A stretch of DNA of 64,000 nucleotides, taken from contig NZ_JALKBA010000016.1 of the NCBI RefSeq assembly GCF_023015805.1, positions 23,370-87,369 on the forward strand, in the 5' to 3' direction. This document shows, piece after piece, positions 48,001 through 56,403 of the stretch. The stretch is from Cellulophaga sp. F20128 (GTDB lineage Bacteria > Bacteroidota > Bacteroidia > Flavobacteriales > Flavobacteriaceae). The notes under the pieces were generated by a model. That model worked only from the letters and a program-made list of their open reading frames with translations. It did not search any database and was not told the DNA's origin. The position numbers and the translations under genes were made by a program. Positions within the stretch are counted from its first letter, which is position 1. Each line of letters begins with the position of its first letter.

Positions 48001-48313
48001 AAATAATTCTATGAAAAACCTCACTATTTTTTAGACTTCCAGGAGTTAATGCAAACTTCCCTGGTGACTCCATTAATTCTTTATAAGCCTCTTCGGGAGT
48101 ATCTAACTGAAGGCCTGCTTTTATTTTCGCCTTGTCTGGACCATGACATATGAAACATTTATCCGAAAGAATAGGCTTTACATGAATATTAAAATCAACT
48201 TTTTTTGGCAATTTATTATATTCTAGAGACACCAATTCAGGCAATTCAGGGCCGCCACAGGATAAAATCAATAAAAACCATGAATAAATTAAGAGTTTTC
48301 TAAAAATTGGCAT
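45092..48313 (-). CDS. PSCyt1-DUF1549-LamG-DUF1553 lipoprotein with two heme c motifs
   Basis: A 1073-residue lipoprotein (lipobox LILSC, Cys19) of a type abundant in planctomycetes. Order: PSCyt1 cytochrome domain (about 40-140; heme motif CFICH at 53-57, IMPEPD later as possible Met ligand region); DUF1549/PSCyt2 (about 165-370) with a second heme-type motif CARCH at 344-348; a LamG/concanavalin-like lectin domain (about 450-645; [22 protein letters not shown]); and DUF1553 (about 770-1040; [43 protein letters not shown]). The lectin domain suggests glycan binding, and the hemes suggest electron transfer. It is first in a four-gene cluster and divergent from an AraC regulator. Confidence 0.93.
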   Translation of the reverse strand: [1073 protein letters not shown]

Positions 48314-48339
48314 AGCATTCTAAAAATTTAATATTTTTT

Positions 48340-48347
48340 CAAAGATA
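48340..48347 (-). promoter_or_regulatory. Candidate -7 box for the heme-module operon
   Basis: The minus strand reads TATCTTTG, matching TAnnTTTG, 26 bases before the DUF1549/DUF1553 ATG. A TTG lies 15 bases further upstream (48363-48365), somewhat closer than usual. The site is in the 212-base divergent gap shared with the AraC regulator. Confidence 0.4.
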
Positions 48348-48525
48348 AAATTTAAGGGTTCACAAATTATATCCAAATCAGTTTAAGTATTATACATTTC
48401 CGACATTATCATTTTATTATTATGTTATATTACCTAACTTTCAATCTAAATTTATCTTACTAAACAACCATTTATATTACAAACTACACTAACAATCATT
48501 ACTACAAATCCGACAAAATTTAAAT

Positions 48526-49395
48526 ATGTCAAAATCACTTCAGTCTCTAAAATTGGCCTTATTAAATGTGGGGTATGCAGAACTAGATCCTCTATGGGAC
48601 TATGACGATGTTATAAGCCCGTTTATTCGTCTATACTACATAACCTCTGGAAGCGCTATGGTATATCACAGCAATGAAGCTATCGAATTGAAGCCAGGCC
48701 ATATTTATCTCATACCAAGTTACACTTTCGGAAGATATAAATGCGATAACTACCACACGCAATACTACATTAGTTGTTTAGAGGAGATAAAAAATGGGTA
48801 TTCTATATTTAACTTTAGTAGCTTTATCTATGAGTCCAAGGCTAACCAAATGGACTTGTTCTACTTTAAGCGACTTTTGGAATTAAACCCCAATAGGCAA
48901 CTAAAAAACAACAACCCCAAAGCGTATGACAACAGACCTACTCTTATGGATTTTGAAAAGAAAAATGAAGAATTAAGCCTTTCAGGATATATGGAAACCC
49001 ATGCCATATTGGAGATACTAATTTCTCGGTTTATACGGGAACCCAATACGCAAAACACAAATCATAATTTAAATAAAAAATTTGGTATGGTTTTAAACCA
49101 CATTCACGAAAATCTACATCATAACCTAACGGTACAACAATTGGCCAACTTTTGTCATTTAAACACCGATTATTTTTCTAGGGTATTTAATAAAAATTTT
49201 GGTATGCGTCCAAATAAATATATTCAATCCAAGCGAATTGAAAGGTCACAACTACTTCTGCTTTCCACTAATAATTCTCTGAAACAAATTGCTGAATTGG
49301 TTGGTTTCGAAAACGTATCATACTTCGCTAGAATCTTTAAAAACCATACCGGAAAGACACCAGGAAGTTTCCGTATAGAACAACTAAAAAAATAA
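48526..49395 (+). CDS. AraC family transcriptional regulator
   Basis: A 289-residue regulator. Residues about 20-100 resemble the AraC cupin sensor (FIRLYYITSGSAMVYHSNEAIELKPGHIYLIPSYTFGRY region, 48622-48741). Residues about 190-289 are the double helix-turn-helix: LTVQQLANFCHLNTDYFSRVF, MRPNKYIQSKRIERSQLLL, LKQIAELVGFENVSYFARIFK and TGKTPGSFR. It is divergent from the PSCyt1/DUF1549 gene and likely regulates that cluster and perhaps the genes to its right. Its N-terminal part differs clearly from the AraC protein at 11067. Confidence 0.93.
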   Translation: MSKSLQSLKLALLNVGYAELDPLWDYDDVISPFIRLYYITSGSAMVYHSNEAIELKPGHIYLIPSYTFGRYKCDNYHTQYYISCLEEIKNGYSIFNFSSFIYESKANQMDLFYFKRLLELNPNRQLKNNNPKAYDNRPTLMDFEKKNEELSLSGYMETHAILEILISRFIREPNTQNTNHNLNKKFGMVLNHIHENLHHNLTVQQLANFCHLNTDYFSRVFNKNFGMRPNKYIQSKRIERSQLLLLSTNNSLKQIAELVGFENVSYFARIFKNHTGKTPGSFRIEQLKK

Positions 49396-49411
49396 TTACA
49401 TTCTTCTTTTC

Positions 49412-49541
49412 CTAAAACATAGTAGTGTAATCAATAGGTATACAAGGTAGATCGAATTTAACCACTTGGGCCTTTGCATGTATTCCAGCAAGTCTAACTG
49501 TCACCAAACTTGTTATAAAGGCCATAGGAAAGATATTTTAA
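49412..49541 (-). pseudogene. Remnant of a secreted-protein gene (signal-peptide region), copy A
   Basis: Minus-strand translation from ATG at 49525 gives MAFITSLVTVRLAGIHAKAQ, a signal-peptide-like N-terminus with an AKAQ cleavage-type end, then about 17 further residues to a TAG at 49412-49414. The 82 bases at 49459-49540 are about 85 percent identical to 56309-56390 in the same orientation. Both look like the first part of one gene family. No downstream continuation was recognised. The rest of 49396-49712 holds no gene. Confidence 0.45.
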
Positions 49542-49712
49542 ATTCTAAAACAAGTAATACTAAAGTAGTTTGTATTTTATAAATATCTTACTGTGTTGCT
49601 CCATTTTAAAAATTTGTAACCATAATCATTTATATATTAAATTAACCTTTCCTAGATTACAACTGGATTTTAATATTGTTCATAATGAAACAATCATAAT
49701 TCCTTTTATACC

Positions 49713-50564
49713 TTAACGTGGAATTTCTACATAAATATTAATTGGAAAATGGTCAGATGGGTAACGTTGAGGGTTACTGTCTGTCAGTACCCCGTATCAC
49801 AATACTTTTATCCTTTGGTTTACAAAAATGAAATCGATGCGATGATGAGCAATCTGGTCAATCTGAAATCCATTAAATGTACCCTCTGGACCATAAGGTT
49901 CCTCAATGCTTGCCTTTTTACTGTTGGAAAGTCCATTGGAGGTTATTTCTGTGTAGACTTCACTATCCTCGGTGAAATTAAAATCACCAGTCACTATGAC
50001 CGGAATGTCAGTATCAAGATCATTAATTTTCTCATTGATCAAATTAACACTTTCCAATCGTGTGTTTTCTCCCTTACTGTCAAAATGAGTGTTGAATACA
50101 TAAAATTTCGCCCCTGAAACCTTAATTTAAAACAAGGCCCAGGTACAGATTCTGGAATAACCAGCAACCCAGGATTTACTAACTTTATCGGGGCTTTCGG
50201 ATAGCCAAAAAATCCCAGAGGAAAGGACCTCCAATTTATTAGCCTTATAGAATTTAGGATTATATTCTCCTTCGGTTCTTCCATCTTCCCTACCCACTCC
50301 TATCCATTTATAATTAAATAAATGTTCGACAAAATATTTAACCTGATTTACCAGAGGTTCTTGCATCCCTATAATATCCGGTTGGTGAAAATTTAAAAGT
50401 GATACCTGAAGTCTCTGGCGATTGGACCAGTTGTTTAAAGCGGTGTTCTCTGCATCATAATACACTTCATCATACCTTACATTAAAACTCATTAGACTAA
50501 GCTCCTCCTTAGCAGATCCCTAATAGCAAAGGAGAATTAGTAAAAAGAAAATTTTATTTGGCAT
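49713..50564 (-). pseudogene. EEP-family (endonuclease/exonuclease/phosphatase) gene with three in-frame stops
   Basis: One uninterrupted minus-strand frame of 284 codons encodes a complete secreted EEP protein, except for three internal stops: TAG at codon 15 in the signal peptide (50520-50522), TAA at 50127-50129 (after CTWALF) and TGA at 49797-49799. There are no frameshifts. All hallmark motifs remain in order: SFNVRYD, IIGMQE, YVFNTHFD, VIVTGDFN and RYPSDHFPI. Each stop is one C-to-T change from a sense codon (CAG, CAA, CGA). The family hydrolyses phosphodiester or phosphomonoester bonds; PUL-linked members have uncertain substrates. It begins 25 bases after the GH36-like gene, so it was once part of that operon. 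Probably dead; suppression of stops is unlikely. Confidence 0.88.
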
Positions 50565-50589
50565 CCTTAGTTTCATCTAAATGTTTTTA

Positions 50590-53500
50590 TTATCTATACA
50601 GTGTTGGATTGCACCAATTGGCATGGTCACCATCTATACCATCAGAACCTCCAAACACTCTCAGTTCAAATTCATGGGCCTTGGTTACATCTATTTCCAG
50701 TGATTGCGCAGTCTGCCCTTTTTTCATTGGGCCCGAAGTATATCCTTTTATACCATCTATCCAGACCTCAAATTCCATTTCCCCACTGCCAGCTGTATCG
50801 TCAACGCCGATAAAACTTTTGAATTTCCTAAAACCCAAACCTTTTATATTATAAACCACTCTGGCGTAGGAATGCATACCCAAACCATTTTTAAATTGTT
50901 GACCGCCTATACTGAGTACTGTTCCTTCAATATTTAGGCCCGTCCTGAGTTTACCTATGGACATGGCCGCTTTGCTTGGAATCAGTTCTGATAGATTTAC
51001 CAAATTTATGTGGGCAAGGGAAGGCTTTTTTAAAGAGGACAGTTCCTTATTCTTATGTATAGTAACTATCTCTCTCATTTTATCTATTCTTGTAGGTAAA
51101 GGCAACATCTCGGACAGGTCACCGGCAAAGCTAGAAATCAGTGCAGATTTTTCGTTCATATTTTTTTTCAATAGGGCATGCTCCATCCAAAGCCATGAAC
51201 CCACCTTTGCCTTAAATTGACCCGAAACCTCATCTTCTGTATCAATCAGAATCTCTATATTATTTTTCCCTGCCGGTAATTTAAAACTAATGAAAGACCA
51301 ATCTGAGATAGGCACTTCATCGAATATCCGCATATGTGGTAGCACAAGGGGTGCACGGTTGATTTTGGTCTCCACTACCTTACCATTAACTTTTATCTTG
51401 CAATTGGGCACATATCCTGAAGGGGCCATTGGTTCAAACAAAACGTGCATAGAGGCGTCGGTTCCTTTGGGAACCTCAATCTTGCAAGAACCTTCCATTA
51501 TATTTTCACCATCCACCAATTTTAATACCAATTGTGCTTCCCTCACTTTGGCATCCTCCTTCTTGCCCTCAAATTGGATAATAACTTCTTTATCCTTTTT
51601 TCCCTTGGATTTTAGAATGAACTCCTCCTTTGTCCCTGCTTTTCCGAAAATCTCAATATCCTTGGTCCCGTTTGAATTTTCAACATACTGATATCGCCCA
51701 CCGGCAATTATATCCATATCCTCGTCAAATGGTTTCACCTCGATGATCAAAGTTTCATAGCCTTCGAGTTGAATGTCGATCGATTTGTTATAATCCAAAT
51801 CGAAATCCAAAACCTCGTGGTACGGATATACGACTTCGGCATAAAACTGATTCTTTTCGGAGTAATGATTGTCGGAAGCCTCTCCCATTAAATCCTTCAT
51901 GGCAATTGAGATTGATTTTGGAGCTATGAAAGGATTGGAAATTGAGATGATTCCTTTATTCTTATGATGACGCATATAGCCATAAGGTTCGTGGTTCAGT
52001 ATGTCCCCATCTATTAATTTTATGTTCCCTGTAACCGAAGCATTTTGGCGACCCCATGTTATGGCCTTGGCAAGAAATTTCCAATCTTTTTCTGTCCTTA
52101 ACAACTCGTTCGGATCGAGATAGAAGGTTAAAAGGCGGCTTCCCCTTCCCAAAATCGACATGATTTCATCGTGCATGGTATCGTAATCGGGAGTAAATGT
52201 GCCCAGATGTTCAAGACTTTCAATAGGGAAGGCCGGGTTCTCTTTCATGCGTTTATGGATGAGGATATCACGCGTTGTAAATTTTCCGTAACCAGAATTT
52301 GGTGTTGGAACAATGGCAGCGGGGGGGCCATCGTAGACTTCCCCCCAAACTGCATCGGCATATTGTAGCCACCAAGGACTTAGCCAAATCCCGGTGGTGA
52401 GATCTATAAAAGCATTGGGCTGTAAGTTTTTTATGTTAGCGAGCAGTTCTATTAGGGCATCTACGTTCGTTTCCTTGGCATAATTGCCCGTCAAGTGCCA
52501 TTGGTGGTCTTCGGCACCACAGTTCATGGCGTTTCCATCAAATTTGAAAAACTTGAGGTCATTGGAGGTCAATAGCTGTTCTATCTTGCTATTTAGATCT
52601 GATGCATATTGAGGGGCTGACTGGCATAGGTACTTGCCACGAGTCCCGTTTTGTGGATATCCGTTGGCAACGAGCCAAGGCCCATGATCGTACCCAGAGG
52701 ATGGGGACAGCCACAATCCTAAGTCCATATCCACCGACTCCAGCTCCTTTTTTATCGGACCAAATCCTTGGGGAAACCGGTCTTTACGGATGTCCCAAAG
52801 GCTTTTTTTATCATCCCAGCCATCGTCAAAGGTAAAGGTGTCAAAATTAGCGCCATACGGCTCTAACAGCCTTTTACGAAATAGGTCAATAAGCGCTATG
52901 GAATTTGCCTCTGTCGGGGGCATTAAGGTCTCCCACGTATTATAGTTGATAAATAGGGCAGGTTCATTTTTTGGCAATGCTAGGATCGAATCCAAATAGC
53001 GTTGAAACGAGCTGATTACTCCTTCTTCTTGCACCACACCGAAAACGATCGGTTTTGTACTGAAACTACCCTCGATTGATCTTCCAGGGAAATGTGTAAA
53101 CGAAAGAGTTGAATGTCTGTACTGGTTATAACCTGCAGGGTACTCAAGGCCCCAAAAACTGTCCTCAAAAAGTACAGGAAGACCGAAGCCCTTATTTTCC
53201 CCAAATCCCCATACAGGATGCGGATATTTTGGCGGTTCCTCCTCCTGATAAATGCAATTCCCGGTTCGATCCAATTTCCAAGCATCGACTTGCCTTATTT
53301 CCAAAGTGTTCTGCGTCACCAGTTCCAATTGCCTTCTGGCAAAAAAGTCGTCTTTGCCAAGGGAATATGAAATAATGAGCTCGATGGAATCCGTTATATG
53401 TCTGTAAAGAAGATTTAATTTATTAGTTTTCCCATTAGTTTCTTCCTTTATATCATAAATTAGAAAGTTGGTTTTTGTCAGGTCATCTGCACCGTCCAAG

Positions 53501-53730
53501 GTGATTAAAAAATCATCATTTGTGATTTCAATGGTCTTTCCTGAAGATTTGTTGATGATTTCAAATAGACTGACATCGGTACTGGAATTAGCAAATCTAA
53601 TCTCGATCATTTCGTTTTTCAAGGATATTATAGGATCGGATTTCGTCAAATGAACATTTGCTGCCAGGAGATTCTGGGTGCCTAGAAATAACAGGCACCC
53701 AAGTAATTTTATTTTTTTTATAATTTTCAT
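50590..53730 (-). CDS. GH36-like (clan D) glycosidase with C-terminal NPCBM domain
   Basis: A 1046-residue secreted enzyme (signal peptide ending NLLAAN). An N-terminal beta-supersandwich (about 30-250) leads to a TIM barrel with FDTFTFDDGWDD (297-306), LGLWLSPSSGYD and the FFKFDGN motif, whose Asp398 is the likely nucleophile of clan D alpha-galactosidase-type enzymes. Asp459 (QYADAVWGE) is a possible acid/base. The C-terminal 110 residues are a typical NPCBM galactose-binding-like module (FKNGLGMHSYARVVYNI, FIGVDDTAG, FELRVFGGSDGIDGDHANW). Alpha-galactosidase or alpha-N-acetylgalactosaminidase activity is plausible, but divergence is large. It starts one base after the GH95 stop, so the two are surely co-transcribed. 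Confidence 0.83.
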   Translation of the reverse strand: MKIIKKIKLLGCLLFLGTQNLLAANVHLTKSDPIISLKNEMIEIRFANSSTDVSLFEIINKSSGKTIEITNDDFLITLDGADDLTKTNFLIYDIKEETNGKTNKLNLLYRHITDSIELIISYSLGKDDFFARRQLELVTQNTLEIRQVDAWKLDRTGNCIYQEEEPPKYPHPVWGFGENKGFGLPVLFEDSFWGLEYPAGYNQYRHSTLSFTHFPGRSIEGSFSTKPIVFGVVQEEGVISSFQRYLDSILALPKNEPALFINYNTWETLMPPTEANSIALIDLFRKRLLEPYGANFDTFTFDDGWDDKKSLWDIRKDRFPQGFGPIKKELESVDMDLGLWLSPSSGYDHGPWLVANGYPQNGTRGKYLCQSAPQYASDLNSKIEQLLTSNDLKFFKFDGNAMNCGAEDHQWHLTGNYAKETNVDALIELLANIKNLQPNAFIDLTTGIWLSPWWLQYADAVWGEVYDGPPAAIVPTPNSGYGKFTTRDILIHKRMKENPAFPIESLEHLGTFTPDYDTMHDEIMSILGRGSRLLTFYLDPNELLRTEKDWKFLAKAITWGRQNASVTGNIKLIDGDILNHEPYGYMRHHKNKGIISISNPFIAPKSISIAMKDLMGEASDNHYSEKNQFYAEVVYPYHEVLDFDLDYNKSIDIQLEGYETLIIEVKPFDEDMDIIAGGRYQYVENSNGTKDIEIFGKAGTKEEFILKSKGKKDKEVIIQFEGKKEDAKVREAQLVLKLVDGENIMEGSCKIEVPKGTDASMHVLFEPMAPSGYVPNCKIKVNGKVVETKINRAPLVLPHMRIFDEVPISDWSFISFKLPAGKNNIEILIDTEDEVSGQFKAKVGSWLWMEHALLKKNMNEKSALISSFAGDLSEMLPLPTRIDKMREIVTIHKNKELSSLKKPSLAHINLVNLSELIPSKAAMSIGKLRTGLNIEGTVLSIGGQQFKNGLGMHSYARVVYNIKGLGFRKFKSFIGVDDTAGSGEMEFEVWIDGIKGYTSGPMKKGQTAQSLEIDVTKAHEFELRVFGGSDGIDGDHANWCNPTLYR

Positions 53731-53731
53731 A

Positions 53732-56119
53732 TTAATCTATAATTTTCAATACTTCGTCGAGGGTCAAGGTCTCTCCTTCTTTCAGGTTCAGCACTACTGT
53801 TTTCCCATCATAATGAACGTTAATAGGCTGGGACATAATAGATTTAATTCTTACTGTCCTTAACCTGGCTTCTTTCCATTCTATATCCACTTCAATTCCA
53901 CAACGTGCCTTTAATCCTGATATCGTACCTGTAGGCCAAGATTCAGGAAGGGCCGGGAGTATGTGAATCTCCCCAGAATGCGATTGTAAGAGCATCTCGG
54001 CCATACCGGCCGTAGCACCCATATTACCATCCAATTGAAAGGGAGGGTGCGTGGAAAAAAGATTGGCGTAGACACCTCCCCCGTCCGTCATGTTGACGCC
54101 ATCGTCCAAAGTAATTGCCATGGCCCTTCTTAGGAGCTTATAAGACCTGTCACCGTCAAACAACCTTGCCCAAAAATTGATTTTCCAGCCAATGGACCAG
54201 CCAGTGCCGTCATCACCCCTAGCATCCAATGACACCCTGGCAGCATCGATCAGTTCAGGTGTTTGGAGGGCATTAATCTGATTTCCAGGATGTAACGCAT
54301 ATAAGTGTGCAACGTGCCGATGCTTATTTTCCGGATCATCAATATCTTCCTTCCATTCCTGCAATTGTCCCCATTTCCCAATTTGTAAAGGCAATAGTTT
54401 TGCTTTTGCCAAAACCAGTTCCTTTTTAAACGCCATATCGATTTCTAGGACATCCGTTGCTTTAATACAATTATTAAAGATATCCCAGGCTATTTCAATA
54501 TCCATATAGGCCCCGGTAGAAATACCACCATGTTCCGGAGAGTAGGAAGGTGAGGAAACCAAATTCCCATTTGAATCTTTGGTCAAATAATCCACCCAGA
54601 AAAGAGCGGCCTCCTTCATAATGGGATATCCTTTTTCCTTAAGAAAATCAAAATCTTGTGTAAATTGATAGTGCTCCCACACATGTCGGGAATACCATGC
54701 AGCACCACCGGGGAAAAAGCCCCAAGGAAAATCCCATCCGGGCGCTGTATATCCAAAGGGATTGTTCATGGTATTTACGATCCAACCTTCTGCGTTGAAA
54801 AAATCCTTTGCCGATTTACGGCCGGGAGGCCTTAATTTATCAATATACTCGATCAAGGGCTCATGACATTCCGATAGATTTGTGACCTCTGCCGGCCAAT
54901 AGATCATTGGAATATTAATATTGGAATGGTAGTCGCTGGCCCATGGCGGATTTGTCTTGTCGTTCCATTTGCCCTGTAAGTTGGCAGGCATCGTACCAGG
55001 TCGTGAACTACTTATCAGAAGGTAACGTCCATATTGAAAATAAAGGGTTTCAAGCGATGGATCCTTTTTACCCGATGCATAGGCAGTCAACCGTTCATCT
55101 GTAGGAATATTATTGGTGTCTATGGTTTCGAGTTTAAAATTCACCCTGGAAAACAAATTTGAATAATCCTTTATATGTTCCATTAAAAGGTTGTCATATC
55201 CCCTTTGCCTTACCATAGCAATGATCTCTCTATTTATTGATATGTAATCCCTACCTTTGTATGTTGGATACTGGTTTTTATAATCAGTGGCGGCAGTCAA
55301 ATAAAGTGTAAGGGTTTTTGCCGCTTTCACCTTCAATTTATCATCCAAAAAAGTAACTTTTTCACCATCGGATTCAATCAACACCCTGCTTTCGAACTCC
55401 ATGCCATTGTTTTCCAAATGGCCCGACATAATTAGTTGGTTTTGGTTATATTCGAAGGTGACATTTTTGTGCACCGTTGTTTGGTTTATGATATAGTCTA
55501 TTCCTTCTGGACTATCATTTTCAAAACGAAATACCAAAGTACGACTGGGATAATTAGCAAAATATTCTCTTTTATGTTTTGTTCCATTGACCGTATATTT
55601 AATAGTTGCCACAGCATCCGATATATCTAGTTCCCTACTATAATCTGTGAACGTCCCGGACTCTTCTGGTTTTACAAATAAATCTCCGAAGGTTTGATAG
55701 GCTCCAAAACCCTCCCAAATATTATTACCCTTATCTGCCTTGATCGTACCTGTAAGTTCCCTGTTCGCAAGTTGGTGCGCCTCTTCGTATTTACCGGCAT
55801 CGAGCAATCTTCTAACCTCAGGCAAGTATTTATGGGCATTTTCCCTGTTGCCACCATTGTACTGGTCCCATTCACCCTTTCCTCCGGACCATAGGGATTC
55901 TTCGTTGAACTGAATGTGCTCCTCTTCCGGTCCTCCAAAGAACATGGCCCCCATATATCCGTTACCAATGGGCAAGGCCTCCTTCATCCACGAATTGGCT
56001 GGTTTTTCATACCACAGTTTCAATGGTGATTTTTGAGGTTCTGTCTTTTGGGCTATTGCCGAAATAGCAAAAAATGTTACGATATAGGTCAGATATCTCT
56101 TTATGGTTCTAGATTTCAT
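53732..56119 (-). CDS. GH95 alpha-L-fucosidase / alpha-L-galactosidase, secreted
   Basis: A 795-residue canonical GH95 enzyme with a signal peptide (ending AIAQ). The N-terminal domain has LPIGNGYMGAMFFGG and EEHIQFNEESLWSGG. Catalytic-site landmarks are Asn400 and Asn402 (DYHSNINIP), Glu529 (YSPEHGG, general acid by family homology), HRHVAHLYALHPGNQI (about 600-615) and Asp697 (QLDGNMG). GH95 enzymes are inverting and remove terminal alpha-1,2-linked L-fucose or alpha-L-galactose. It probably acts on side chains before import or in the periplasm. A gene remnant separates it from the upstream DUF5107 gene; the GH36-like gene follows after one base. Confidence 0.95.
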   Translation of the reverse strand: MKSRTIKRYLTYIVTFFAISAIAQKTEPQKSPLKLWYEKPANSWMKEALPIGNGYMGAMFFGGPEEEHIQFNEESLWSGGKGEWDQYNGGNRENAHKYLPEVRRLLDAGKYEEAHQLANRELTGTIKADKGNNIWEGFGAYQTFGDLFVKPEESGTFTDYSRELDISDAVATIKYTVNGTKHKREYFANYPSRTLVFRFENDSPEGIDYIINQTTVHKNVTFEYNQNQLIMSGHLENNGMEFESRVLIESDGEKVTFLDDKLKVKAAKTLTLYLTAATDYKNQYPTYKGRDYISINREIIAMVRQRGYDNLLMEHIKDYSNLFSRVNFKLETIDTNNIPTDERLTAYASGKKDPSLETLYFQYGRYLLISSSRPGTMPANLQGKWNDKTNPPWASDYHSNINIPMIYWPAEVTNLSECHEPLIEYIDKLRPPGRKSAKDFFNAEGWIVNTMNNPFGYTAPGWDFPWGFFPGGAAWYSRHVWEHYQFTQDFDFLKEKGYPIMKEAALFWVDYLTKDSNGNLVSSPSYSPEHGGISTGAYMDIEIAWDIFNNCIKATDVLEIDMAFKKELVLAKAKLLPLQIGKWGQLQEWKEDIDDPENKHRHVAHLYALHPGNQINALQTPELIDAARVSLDARGDDGTGWSIGWKINFWARLFDGDRSYKLLRRAMAITLDDGVNMTDGGGVYANLFSTHPPFQLDGNMGATAGMAEMLLQSHSGEIHILPALPESWPTGTISGLKARCGIEVDIEWKEARLRTVRIKSIMSQPINVHYDGKTVVLNLKEGETLTLDEVLKIID

Positions 56120-56133
56120 AGTTTATTCTTTTG

Positions 56134-56403
56134 TTATTTATCAATAGACATATTTCCAATTAAAACAACCGAATCAAAGTCATTGGAATAAATACTAACT
56201 TTAATTTTCTGATCCTGTTCTAAATTTAATCCTGCCTTTGTAGATAGATTAATATCGAATTTTTCCAAACTGGGACAAATTTCATGGTAAATTTATCTAA
56301 CTATGGAATAACCACTTGAGCCTTTGCAGGTATTCTGGCAAGTCTAACTGTCATCATACTTGTCATAAAGACCATGAAAAAAATATTTTAGTTTATTTTT
56401 CAT
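56134..56403 (-). pseudogene. Remnant of a secreted-protein gene, copy B
   Basis: An ATG at 56403, overlapping the last codons of the DUF5107 gene, begins MKNKLKYFF. After a shift at a run of seven T bases it continues MVFMTSMMTVRLARIPAKAQ, a signal peptide related to copy A. Another fragment in frame further on reads KFDINLSTKAGLNLEQDQ and then NDFDSVVLIGNMSIDK before a TAA at 56134. The pieces suggest a gene that lost its middle or a short protein with frameshifts. The family is not recognised. Confidence 0.5.

Larger units (their letters stand above)
49459..56390 (-). repeat. Pair of 82-bp imperfect direct repeats (49459-49540 and 56309-56390)
   Basis: The two 82-base segments align without gaps and differ at about 12 positions. 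They have the same orientation and both encode the same signal-peptide-like stretch. They bracket the EEP pseudogene, GH36-like and GH95 genes (about 6.8 kb). They look like paralogous gene starts left after decay, and could also serve as sites for homologous deletion of the enclosed block. Confidence 0.7.

Noticed and set aside
48314..48525. TTATCGGAA-like operator before the heme module
   Set aside because: Only loose matches (TTCCGACATTATC, ATCCGAC) without phased repetition; not enough to call a shared regulon.
49749..50117. Plus-strand open frame of 122 codons
   Set aside because: It is antisense to the EEP pseudogene, whose minus-strand frame has clear family motifs.
49797..50492. Reading the EEP pieces as separate small genes or as frameshifted
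   Set aside because: All pieces share one frame and join exactly through in-frame stops, so they are one gene with nonsense codons.
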